Source of the DNA: Chamaesiphon minutus PCC 6605
GTDB taxonomy: Bacteria; Cyanobacteriota; Cyanobacteriia; Cyanobacteriales; Chamaesiphonaceae
Reading direction: 5' to 3'
Length of the DNA: 64,000 bases
NCBI RefSeq assembly: GCF_000317145.1
Contig: NC_019697.1
Span: forward strand, 3,072,385 to 3,136,384
Positions 1 to 8,232 of the stretch are shown one piece after another. The translations under genes were made by a program, and so were the position numbers. The notes beneath the pieces were generated by a model. That model made no database searches, had not been told where the DNA came from, and saw only the letters and a program-made list of their open reading frames with translations. The first letter of the stretch is position 1. Each line of letters begins with the position of its first letter.

Positions 1-1128
1 CGCCACCTCGGTGCGCCAATGCGCTTGCGGACTTCTGTATATCAGCTACCGAGTACTGGCAATAAATTTAATCTGTTAGTGGTAGGTAGAGGCGATCCGA
101 GTTTGACCGTGACTGGTTTAGACTCGATCGCGCAACAACTCAAGCAACAAGGCAGAGATCGGATCGGTCAAATTAGCTTCGATGATGGTTATTTTCGCGG
201 CGAACCAATTAACGGCGATTGGGAATGGGGCGATTTATCGACCGATTATGCACCACCAATTAATGGTTTGATGTTCGGTCAAAATTCTAATCCACTCGTC
301 GTTAGCTCGCAACAAATTGGAATGCCGCTGACATATACCTGGAAAGATCCCAGTTTAAATAATTGGCAAATAGAAAACCAAAGTTTGACAGCTCCAGCTA
401 CCGAGCAAAATACTGTCAATGCAAGTGCGGTTTTTGGTAAATCAACGATTCGGTTGACGGGTAAGCTTGCCCTCAATTCTACTCCTACCCAAATCGATCT
501 GCCGCTAGTCAATCCAGCCCAGTCTTTTAGTACTGCCTTTGCTCAAAGTTTAACTCGATCGAGCATCACGATCGACAGTACGCGAGTAGTATCGGGACAA
601 AATAGTACTAATTTGCCAGAAATTGCCGCGATCGATTCACCGCCAATTGCCGAACTAATTAGCGAAACAAATCAGCGCAGTAATAATGTCTATGCTGAAG
701 TTTTACTAAAATCGATCGGTAGAACTCATCCCGAACATTTTAGCAGTAGTCAAGATACCAGTACTCTAGGTATTGCCCTATTCAAACAAAATCTCACGGC
801 AATGGGTGTAGATCCGCAAGCCTATAGTCTCCGTGATGGCTCTGGTTTGTCTCGACATAATTTAGTTGCACCGACTGCTTTCGTGCGTGTCCTATCGGCA
901 ATGGCAATCTCCCCCACCGCCCAAATTTATCGGGACTCCTTACCCGTTGCAGGCATCAGTGGCAGCCTCAAAAATCGGATGAAAGGGACTTTAGCCCAAG
1001 GCATTGTCAAAGCAAAAACGGGAAGTTTGAGTGGAGTGGCTAGTCTCTCTGGCTATATCAATCCCCCTCAATATTCCCCACTAGTATTTAGTATTATCCT
1101 CAATAGACCTATCCTAAAACCTGTGTAG
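1..1128 (+). pseudogene. dacB: D-alanyl-D-alanine carboxypeptidase (PBP4/DacB type), 5' part cut by the window edge, 3' end cut by an IS
   Basis: Penicillin-binding protein 4 type D,D-carboxypeptidase/endopeptidase, which trims peptidoglycan peptides in the periplasm. The frame is open from base 1, so the gene begins outside the window and the SxxK serine box is not visible. The SxN box is seen as SNN (about nt 679, RSNNVYAE) and the KTG box as KTGSLSG (about nt 1015). At nt 1102-1104 the reading frame meets an insertion sequence; the last seven codons (RPILKPV) and the stop at 1126-1128 are IS sequence. The natural C-terminus, 26 residues, lies at 2252-2332 beyond the IS. The catalytic boxes remain, so a shortened protein could still fold, but the conserved C-terminal helix is lost. 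Confidence 0.85.
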
Positions 1129-2248
1129 CAGACTCAGCATAGGTTCCGAACGATAGACACTTCACAGTGTATTCTATATGTTTCCCCAATCAGTTCTAGG
1201 AGTCCAGCTAATTACTATTAAAAACTAGCCCATTAATTGCCATTTTGTATTTTTTGTATTTACGAGCTTCTTTACTATCGTCAAACTGCTAAAATCAATG
1301 TTCCCAGTCGCAATCTAACTAATCCACATATTGTTAGTATTACTTCTTCATATTTATTCCCCTTCATCCGGAATCTTTCTTTGGCCGCCCTAAATATCTT
1401 GATTAGGCGAATGACATGTTCTACATATATTCTTTCACTAGATATTTCCTTGTTCACCTCTTTTTGTAGATCTGTTAATTCTTTTCCTCTTGGCTTCTTC
1501 TGAGGAATTTTGATATTAATACCACCTTGATATCCTTTGTCTCCGGTAAATTTCTGCTCAATATTAAATTTCTTTTGCTGTTCTCTAAATATACTAATAT
1601 CACTAGTCTTACCTTGTTTGCCCACCTCTACATCGACTAAATCTTTTCCTGATGGTAATGTAATTACCTGCCCTTTAAATGTGTGTTGCTTTTTCTTTCC
1701 TGAATAATATTCTTTCTGCACCTGATTGTCTTCAGGTCTTTCTCTCGGCTGTTCCCAACTATCTACAATCAACTCATACTCGGCGAGCATTTCTTTCACC
1801 ACTGCCAATTCTTCTCGGTCTTTTCTTGCTCCCTCTATTAGGCTAGATGGTAGTATTTTTCTCAGGATTTTTATCCAGTAATTAAATGTATCATTCGCTT
1901 CTGTTTTGGAAACACTAAATTGCAACCCTAGGATTTCAAATGTCGGCAAATGCCTTAGATAAAATACACACAAACATATTTCTTCCTCTAAGGTGAGTTT
2001 TTTAGGTCTCCCTCCTCCTTTTTTATTAATCCTAATCTTTTGTTTTTCATGTGCCAATCTTAATCTTTCTTCCTCAATTTTTGCAATCTCTACTAATGCC
2101 GACCACTGCTCGTAATTAATTCCGATAATTTGCTTTGTTCGTTCTGGATAGTTTTCAATATATTCTAGTGGATTTTTCATTATGGCTAAAATACTATTTT
2201 ACGATTTTAGTGCCTTTTTTGTCCATGAATTATATTTCGGATAGGTCT
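1105..2248 (-). mobile_element. Complete IS5-like insertion sequence (ISL2-type, ANT target) inside dacB
   Basis: 1144-bp element with imperfect terminal inverted repeats starting AGACCTATCC at 1105-1114 and ending GGATAGGTCT at 2239-2248. It is flanked by a 3-bp direct repeat AAT (1102-1104 and 2249-2251). Removing the element and one AAT joins the dacB frame exactly (I-L-N|Q-H-D-R-P), which fixes both ends. A 3-bp ANT duplication is the habit of the ISL2 subgroup of the IS5 family, and the encoded transposase agrees with that. The transposase is intact, so the element looks recent and may still move. Confidence 0.85.
1281..2180 (-). CDS. IS5-family (ISL2-like) DDE transposase
   Basis: Full-length 299-aa transposase that would cut and paste the surrounding IS. 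An N-terminal helix-turn-helix region (about residues 55-115, after the basic GGGRPKKLT stretch) precedes a DDE_Tnp_4/HARBI1-like catalytic core: first Asp in LIVDSWEQPRERP, the conserved YYSGKKKQHTFKGQ stretch, second Asp in GDKGYQG, and the Glu in ERIYVEHVIRLIK. The family usually shows IVDGTEQP at the first Asp, so SW is a small variation. It ends in CGLVRLRLGTL as in relatives. No frameshift or internal stop. It runs opposite to the interrupted dacB gene. Confidence 0.88.
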   Translation of the reverse strand: MKNPLEYIENYPERTKQIIGINYEQWSALVEIAKIEEERLRLAHEKQKIRINKKGGGRPKKLTLEEEICLCVFYLRHLPTFEILGLQFSVSKTEANDTFNYWIKILRKILPSSLIEGARKDREELAVVKEMLAEYELIVDSWEQPRERPEDNQVQKEYYSGKKKQHTFKGQVITLPSGKDLVDVEVGKQGKTSDISIFREQQKKFNIEQKFTGDKGYQGGINIKIPQKKPRGKELTDLQKEVNKEISSERIYVEHVIRLIKIFRAAKERFRMKGNKYEEVILTICGLVRLRLGTLILAV

Positions 2249-2251
2249 AAT

Positions 2252-2332
2252 CAACACGATCGACCCACATCCCAAATGGTCAAGGTTATCGACGAAATTA
2301 TGGTGGTATTAGCCCGATTAAAGCAGTGTTAA
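2252..2332 (+). pseudogene. dacB: 3' remnant of dacB beyond the IS
   Basis: Twenty-six codons in one frame, beginning QHDRPTSQMVKVIDEI and ending VVLARLKQC before a TAA stop. The I-D-E-I-x-x-x-L-A-R-L pattern is the usual C-terminal helix of cyanobacterial PBP4-type carboxypeptidases, and the frame joins the 5' part when the IS and one AAT are removed. It has no start of its own and is not a gene by itself. Confidence 0.85.
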
Positions 2333-2357
2333 TTACACGCTCGAGACTAGCACCAAG

Positions 2358-2798
2358 TCAGCCTAGCTGCTTTTTGATAAAGTAAGCACTAACTTCTGCC
2401 AGGAGTGGATCGATCGTTTGCGCCTGAATTTGATGGGGTGGGTGCCAATCGATCCATTCATATCCTAAATGTTCGGTAGTCGTAATTGAAGTTTGTGGAG
2501 CCACCCAGCCCAAGAAAATAATTAAAGTCTTCTCGACAACTTCATTATTAAATCTGGCATACTGTGGATAATAAATCGATCGATACTGAAACTCAGGCTC
2601 GATCTCGATTTTACTAGCCGCAATGCCCGTTTCTTCGGTTGTCTCTCTAATCGCGCACTCCAGATCCGATTCACCAGGCTCGACATGTCCCTTAGGTAAA
2701 TCGTACCGTTCGCGATGCTTCATTAGTAAAAAAGATTTTGGCAGCTCGGAGCGATCTCCACGAAATAAAATAAAACCGCAGGATTTGATTTGTTGCAT
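2358..2798 (-). CDS. Nudix hydrolase, Ap4A-hydrolase-like
   Basis: Nudix pyrophosphohydrolase, probably splitting dinucleoside polyphosphates (bis(5'-nucleosyl)-tetraphosphatase-like) in the cytoplasm. The Nudix box is complete: G-H-V-E-P-G-E, seven residues, then R-E-T-T-E-E-T-G-I. I take the ATG at 2798, giving 146 residues beginning MQQIKSCGFILFRG, the usual N-terminus and length for this family. The frame stays open to an ATG at 2966, which would add 56 residues without family resemblance; no clear ribosome site decides between them. Its 3' end faces dacB and its 5' side abuts the psaB terminator, so it is probably transcribed alone. Confidence 0.85.
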   Translation of the reverse strand: MQQIKSCGFILFRGDRSELPKSFLLMKHRERYDLPKGHVEPGESDLECAIRETTEETGIAASKIEIEPEFQYRSIYYPQYARFNNEVVEKTLIIFLGWVAPQTSITTTEHLGYEWIDWHPPHQIQAQTIDPLLAEVSAYFIKKQLG

Positions 2799-2985
2799 AG
2801 AGATAGAAGAGATCGAAACAATTAGGAACTCAGGCGGAAGTAGAAAAGCATCACCAAAATGTCTGGGATAAATTTTTCCAAACTTAATAGAACTATATTC
2901 CTTTGCTTCAAAAATTTGGCAATCTGGAACTCCCACTGATAAGTCGATTGTAGCTTTGTTTATCATCCGATCTCGATCTCATTGA

Positions 2986-3018
2986 AAAAGCCCCCGCCAC
3001 TAGGTGACGGGGGCTTTT
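2986..3018 (-). terminator. psaB terminator, strong GC hairpin
   Basis: Stem GCCCCCG (2990-2996) / CGGGGGC (3008-3014), extended by AAAA/TTTT on both sides, 11-nt loop. On the minus strand the stem is followed by a T run, so it fits a factor-independent terminator 25 bp after the psaB stop. The symmetrical A/T flanks make it usable from the other strand too. Confidence 0.85.
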
Positions 3019-3042
3019 ATTCAGCCGATGATAACTTCAGAA

Positions 3043-5244
3043 CTATCCGAACTTACCAGCAGTAGAGGCGATGAGGAAGGCTGCGTATGTGAGGATATAG
3101 CCGACTGTGAAGTGAGCTAGACCGACAACACGACCTTGAACGATCGACATAGCAACAGGCTTGTCTTTCCAACGAACTAGGTTAGCAAGCGGAGTCCGCT
3201 CGTGTGCCCAGACGACGGTTTCGATCAACTCTTGCCAGTAACCACGCCAGCTAATTAAGAACATAAAGCCAGTTGCCCAGACGAGGTGTCCAAAGAGGAA
3301 CATCCATGCCCATACAGACAGGTTATTCATCCCGTAAGGGTTGTAGCCGTTAATTAACTGAGCGGAGTTCTGCCAGAGGTAATCGCGCAACCAACCCATC
3401 AAGTAAGTCGAAGACTCATTGAACTGGGCGACGTTACCTTGCCAGATACCGAGATGTTTCCAGTGCCAGTAGAATGTTACCCAACCGAGGGTGTTTAACA
3501 TCCAGAACATCGCTAGGTAGAAGGAATCCCAACCAGAGATATCACAAGTACCACCACGACCGGGGCCATCGCAGGGGAAGGCATAGCCGAAGTCTTTCTT
3601 GTCGGGCATTAGTTTGGAACCACGGGCATCCAACGCACCTTTGACCAAGATCAAGGTGGTGGTGTGGAGTCCTAGAGCAATCGCATGGTGGACTAAGAAG
3701 TCACCAGGGCCGATGGTCAAGAACAAAGAGTTAGTACCAGAGTTAATGGCCTCTAACCAACCGGGCAGATAAGCTGCGCTGCTAGTGGAAGCTAAACTAC
3801 CGGAATTTGAGAGCAAGGTATCAAAACCGTAGAGTAATTTACCGTGGGAACTTTGTACCCACTGTGCGAATACTGGTTCGATTAAGATTTGCTTCTCAGG
3901 GGTACCAAAGGCAACTACGACATCATTGTGAACGTAGAGACCCAAGGTATGGAAACCTAAGAACAGAGACACCCAACTTAAGTGAGAGATGATTGCCTCT
4001 TTGTGCTCTAACATCCGCGAGAGCACGTTGTTCCGGTTTTGCTCTGGGTCGTAATCCCGTACCCAGAAGATCGCACCGTGAGCGAATGCACCAACCATTA
4101 AGAAACCAGCAATATACTGGTGGTGGGTGTAAAGTGCGGCTTGGGTGGTAAAGTCCTGCGCCAAGAACGCATAAGGTGGCATGGAGTACATGTGTTGAGC
4201 CACCAAGGAAGTGACTACACCTAACGAAGCCAGTGCCAAACCTAATTGAAAGTGGAGAGAGTTGTTGATCGTGTCATAAAGACCTCTGTGACCGTCTCCG
4301 AGTCTTCCTCCGGGTGGTTTGTGAGCATTGAGGATGTCCTTAATGCTGTGACCGATGCCGAAGTTAGTACGGTACATGTGCCCAGCAACGATGAAAATTA
4401 CCGCGATTGCTAGGTGGTGGTGCGCCATATCAGTCAACCACAAAGATTGAGTCTGAGGATGGAAGCCACCCAAGAAAGTCAAGATCGCCGTACCAGCACC
4501 TTGGGAAGTCCCAAATACTTGCTGTGCGGTGTCTGGATTTTCTGCATATACACCCCAGTTACCCGTAAAGAAGGGGGTTAGCCCAGCGGGGTGAGGTAAG
4601 GTACTGAGGAAGTTATCCCAGCCAACGTGCTGACCGCGAGATTCGGGGATGGCAACGTGAACTAGGTGACCAGTCCAAGCTAGCGAACTGACGCCAAACA
4701 AACCAGATAAATGGTGGTTCAGGCGAGATTCAGCATTCTTGAACCAAGACAAGCTCGGACGGAATTTAGGTTGAAGATGCAACCAACCAGCGAACAACAT
4801 GACCGAAGCGAGGAGGAGCAAGAAGATCGATCCCGCATACAAGTCTTCGTTCGATCGCATTCCGATCGTGTACCACCACTGGTACAAACCGGAGTATGTG
4901 ATGTTAACTGGGTTAGATGCACCGCCTTGAGTAAAAGCATCGACTGCGGGTTGCCCAAAGTGAGGGTCCCAAATCGCATGAGCGATCGGACTCACGTTCA
5001 GCGGATCTTTAATCCACTGCTCGAAGTTGCCTTGCCAAGCTACGTGGAACTGGTTACCAGAAGCCCACAAGAAGATGATGCCTAGATGACCGAAGTGAGT
5101 TGCAAAAATCTTTTGGTAAAGATTTTCCTCAGTCATGCCATCGTGGCTTTCAAAGTCATGAGCCGTGGCAATCCCGTACCAGAGCCGACGGGTGGTCGGA
5201 TCTTGAGCGAGGTCTTGGCTAAATTTGGGGAATTTAGTTGCCAT
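3043..5244 (-). CDS. psaB: Photosystem I P700 apoprotein A2 (PsaB)
   Basis: One half of the photosystem I core heterodimer in the thylakoid membrane; it binds P700, the inner electron-transfer chain, antenna chlorophylls and half of the Fx iron-sulfur cluster. The protein begins [16 protein letters not shown], the invariant start, so the ATG at 5244 is used (733 aa) although the frame is open 10 codons further. The Fx loop [12 protein letters not shown] gives two Cys ligands near residue 560. Eleven hydrophobic His-rich helices are evident. It lies 197 bp downstream of psaA on the same strand, with a perfect stem-loop in the gap, and ends at a strong terminator. Confidence 0.98.
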   Translation of the reverse strand: MATKFPKFSQDLAQDPTTRRLWYGIATAHDFESHDGMTEENLYQKIFATHFGHLGIIFLWASGNQFHVAWQGNFEQWIKDPLNVSPIAHAIWDPHFGQPAVDAFTQGGASNPVNITYSGLYQWWYTIGMRSNEDLYAGSIFLLLLASVMLFAGWLHLQPKFRPSLSWFKNAESRLNHHLSGLFGVSSLAWTGHLVHVAIPESRGQHVGWDNFLSTLPHPAGLTPFFTGNWGVYAENPDTAQQVFGTSQGAGTAILTFLGGFHPQTQSLWLTDMAHHHLAIAVIFIVAGHMYRTNFGIGHSIKDILNAHKPPGGRLGDGHRGLYDTINNSLHFQLGLALASLGVVTSLVAQHMYSMPPYAFLAQDFTTQAALYTHHQYIAGFLMVGAFAHGAIFWVRDYDPEQNRNNVLSRMLEHKEAIISHLSWVSLFLGFHTLGLYVHNDVVVAFGTPEKQILIEPVFAQWVQSSHGKLLYGFDTLLSNSGSLASTSSAAYLPGWLEAINSGTNSLFLTIGPGDFLVHHAIALGLHTTTLILVKGALDARGSKLMPDKKDFGYAFPCDGPGRGGTCDISGWDSFYLAMFWMLNTLGWVTFYWHWKHLGIWQGNVAQFNESSTYLMGWLRDYLWQNSAQLINGYNPYGMNNLSVWAWMFLFGHLVWATGFMFLISWRGYWQELIETVVWAHERTPLANLVRWKDKPVAMSIVQGRVVGLAHFTVGYILTYAAFLIASTAGKFG

Positions 5245-5275
5245 AGTTTTCTTATCGGGTTTCCTCGCGGACAAA

Positions 5276-5316
5276 CGAGATGGTTACAGTTGATGATGCT
5301 AACTGTAACCATCTCG
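5276..5316. other. Perfect 16-bp stem-loop in the psaA-psaB intergenic region
   Basis: Arms CGAGATGGTTACAGTT (5276-5291) and its exact reverse complement (5301-5316) enclose 9 nt. It lies between the psaA stop and the psaB start, 32 bp upstream of psaB. On the minus strand no T run follows, so full termination is unlikely; mRNA processing, stabilisation of the psaA 3' end or attenuation are possible roles (inference). Confidence 0.75.
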
Positions 5317-5441
5317 TGTGGCATTAATTAGCATCATGTTAATGATGGTGCCGAATCTAGAGTTCTAGATTCGATCGGTGTCAATCTTTGCGAAAAATTA
5401 CATCTACAATCGATCGACACCGATAAAGAGACATCGTCTTA

Positions 5442-7694
5442 TCAGCCGATTGCGATCGATCGAGCTAAGAAGAATGCCCAGGTTGTCGCAATCCCGCCGA
5501 GGAGATAGTGAGCGACACCAACAGCCCGACCCTGAATGATGCTCAGAGCGCGAGGCTGAATTGCGGGTCCAACGTTGAGCTTGTTGTGCGCCCAAACGAT
5601 CGACTCGATTAGTTCTTGCCAGTAGCCACGACCGCTGAACAGGAACATTAAGCTAAACGCCCAGATAAAGTGCGCGCCCAAGAAAATCAAACCGTAGGCA
5701 GACAGAGCCGTACCGTAGGAGTTGATAACTTGAGAAGCTTGCGCCCACAGGAAGTCACGCAACCAACCATTAATGTTAATAGCACTAGCAGCAAAGTTAC
5801 CACCAGTAATGTGCGAGACAGTTCCATCTGGCGCGACTGTACCCCATACATCCGACTGCATCTTCCAGCTAAAGTGGAAAATCACAACCGAGATGGCGTT
5901 GTACATCCAGAACAGACCGAGGAAAACGTGATCCCAACCAGAAACTTGGCAAGTACCACCACGACCTGGGCCGTCGCAAGGGAATCGGAAACCCAAATTA
6001 GCTTTGTCGGGGATTAACCGAGAGCTACGGGCAAACAAGACACCTTTGAGCAGAATCAGAACGGTGACGTGAATGGTGAAAGCATGAATGTGGTGAACCA
6101 TAAAGTCCGCCGTACCCAACACAATCGGCATCATCGCCACTTTGCCACCGACGGCGAGCGTATCGCCACCGAAAGCAAGGCTGGCAGTTTGCAGCGCATT
6201 TGGTGCAGTGTTACCCGGTGCAGCCGTGTGCAGTCCTTGAATCCACTGAGCGAATACGGGTTGCAACTGAATCGCCTTATCAGAGAACATGTCTTGAGGG
6301 CGACCCAAAGCTTGCATGGTGTCGTTATGAACGTACAAACCGAAGCTATGGAAACCAAGGAACAAGCAAACCCAGTTCAGGTGCGAAATAATTGCATCGC
6401 GGTGACGCAGCATCCGATCGAGTAAGTTGTTTTGATTCATAGCAGGATCGTAATCCCGAACCATGAAGATTGCTGCGTGAGCGGCACCACCGACGACACA
6501 GAAACCGCCAATCCACATGTGGTGGGTAAATAGCGATAGCTGAGTAGCATAGTCGGTAGCTAAGTAAGGATACGGAGGCATTGCATACATGTGTTGTGCC
6601 ACGATGATGCTGACCGATCCCAACATTGCCAAGTTAATTGCTAACTGAGCGTGCCAAGAGGTGGTAAGAATTTCATATAGACCTTTATGGCCTTCGCCAG
6701 TGAATGGCCCTTTATGATTTTCTAAAATTTCTTTCATACTGTGACCGATGCCCCAGTTCGTGCGGTACATGTGACCAGCAACGATGAAAAGCACAGCCAA
6801 AGCTAAATGATGGTGAGCCGTGTCGGATAACCATAGACCGCCAGTAGTAGGATTGAGACCGCCTTTGAAGGTGAGGAAGTCTGCATACTCAGCCCAGTTC
6901 AATGTAAAGAACGGGGTTAAGCCCTTAGCAAAACTGGGATACAGTTCGGCCATCTTGGCAGGATCCAAGAACTCATGTGGTAAAGGAATATCTTTTGGTG
7001 CGACACCAGAATCTAGTAATTTATTTATTGGTAGAGATACATGGATCTGGTGACCTGCCCAAGACAGACAGCCTAGACCTAACAAACCAGCCAAGTGGTG
7101 GTTCATCATGGACTCTACATTCTGGAACCACTCCAATTTTGGAGCGCGCTTGTGGTAGTGAAACCAACCAGCAAATAGCATCAAACCAGCCATGACGAGG
7201 CCGCCAATAGCAGTGGCATAAAGCTGTGTGGAGTTGGTGTACCCTGACGCTCTCCACAGTTGAAACAAACCAGAGGTGATTTGAATCCCGTGAAAACCGC
7301 CGCCAACGTCTGCGTTGAGAATGTCTTGACCGACAATCGACCAGACGACTTGGGCACTGGGTTTGATGCCAGTAGGGTTGGTGAGCCACGCTTCATAGTT
7401 AGAGAAACGGGCACCGTGGAAATACATCCCGCTCAACCATATAAATATGACGGCGAGATGACCGAAGTGAGCACTGAAAATCTTACGAGAAACGTCTTCC
7501 AAGTCACTGGTGTGACTATCGAAATCATGGGCGAGAGCATGAAGATTCCAAATCCACGTAGTGGTTTTTGGTCCCTTCGCTAGGGTGCGATCGAAATGAC
7601 CTGGCTTACCCCACTTCTCGAATGAAGTAGGAACTGGATCTTTGTCAACGACTACCTTTACTTTTGCTTCCCGCTCTGGCGGACTAATTGTCAT
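5442..7694 (-). CDS. psaA: Photosystem I P700 apoprotein A1 (PsaA)
   Basis: Partner of PsaB in the photosystem I core of the thylakoid membrane; binds P700, A0, A1 and half of Fx. I place the start at the ATG at 7694, giving [20 protein letters not shown] and 750 aa, the family length; the frame is open 49 codons upstream but that stretch is leader. The Fx loop [12 protein letters not shown] with two Cys is near residue 580. GAGAGG precedes the start by about 9 nt and lies in a small hairpin. First gene of psaAB; the divergent neighbour at 8233 is a lipoprotein gene. Confidence 0.98.
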   Translation of the reverse strand: MTISPPEREAKVKVVVDKDPVPTSFEKWGKPGHFDRTLAKGPKTTTWIWNLHALAHDFDSHTSDLEDVSRKIFSAHFGHLAVIFIWLSGMYFHGARFSNYEAWLTNPTGIKPSAQVVWSIVGQDILNADVGGGFHGIQITSGLFQLWRASGYTNSTQLYATAIGGLVMAGLMLFAGWFHYHKRAPKLEWFQNVESMMNHHLAGLLGLGCLSWAGHQIHVSLPINKLLDSGVAPKDIPLPHEFLDPAKMAELYPSFAKGLTPFFTLNWAEYADFLTFKGGLNPTTGGLWLSDTAHHHLALAVLFIVAGHMYRTNWGIGHSMKEILENHKGPFTGEGHKGLYEILTTSWHAQLAINLAMLGSVSIIVAQHMYAMPPYPYLATDYATQLSLFTHHMWIGGFCVVGGAAHAAIFMVRDYDPAMNQNNLLDRMLRHRDAIISHLNWVCLFLGFHSFGLYVHNDTMQALGRPQDMFSDKAIQLQPVFAQWIQGLHTAAPGNTAPNALQTASLAFGGDTLAVGGKVAMMPIVLGTADFMVHHIHAFTIHVTVLILLKGVLFARSSRLIPDKANLGFRFPCDGPGRGGTCQVSGWDHVFLGLFWMYNAISVVIFHFSWKMQSDVWGTVAPDGTVSHITGGNFAASAININGWLRDFLWAQASQVINSYGTALSAYGLIFLGAHFIWAFSLMFLFSGRGYWQELIESIVWAHNKLNVGPAIQPRALSIIQGRAVGVAHYLLGGIATTWAFFLARSIAIG

Positions 7695-8232
7695 GAGGAT
7701 TGTCCTCTCTAGACAAGGAACGAGGTGATACCCAACTGAAATGCCCGTTTCTGAGGGAAATGGAGCCAAAAGCCTCGTTCGATCCCTTTTAAATTCTATT
7801 AGAAATAAAAGTATCGAACCGCGCACAATCGAGCAAAACAAGTCTGCCCTTTCGGCACCGCTGTTGATGAATTATAGGTTGATGGCCTAGCCTTATTCAC
7901 CATTTGTTAACAATAATTCAAAGTCGCTCTCCAGAATGATTATGTCGATCTTAATTTGATGGAGCTGGGATAAAAGTCAAGCTTAATACATTTATTTTAA
8001 ACAATCTTAACGATCGCCAAAGTCATACATCAGCCCACCTCTAACAGCGATCGCAATAGTCTGGTGCTATTTGCTTCTTTAATGGATAACATTGAAATTT
8101 TCAATTATATTTACATATCTACATAAATACTGTTATTTGAGTTCTCTGATGCCAAACGTCAATAGTTCAAAAATTCGCTAACCCTAGTAAAATAGGCAAT
8201 GCAAACTAGTAACTTGTGAAGCAGAGGTACGG
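7695..8232 (-). promoter_or_regulatory. psaA leader and promoter region (divergent with the lipoprotein gene)
   Basis: 538 bp without a gene. Reading on the minus strand, a perfect -10 hexamer TATAAT (7876-7871) would give a leader of about 170 nt; no good -35 is seen. The leader contains an 8-bp complementary pair GAACGAGG (7718-7725) / CCTCGTTC (7773-7780), and next to the ATG a hairpin GAGGA-TTG-TCCTC (7695-7707, plus-strand reading) that covers the Shine-Dalgarno. psaAB of other cyanobacteria also has long leaders and light-regulated promoters. A palindromic TTGTTAACAA (about 7904-7913) lies upstream. 7914-8232 is AT-rich with nothing else I can name. Confidence 0.4.

Noticed and set aside
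1237-1503. 88-codon plus frame inside the IS
   Set aside because: Antisense to the transposase 3' end, no resemblance to passenger genes.
5245-5274. Ten-codon extension of PsaB ([10 protein letters not shown])
   Set aside because: PsaB N-terminus [12 protein letters not shown] is invariant; the extension is leader.
5670-6425. Open plus-strand frames over psaA (115 and 118 codons)
   Set aside because: They mirror the codon pattern of psaA on the other strand and have no family resemblance or ribosome site.
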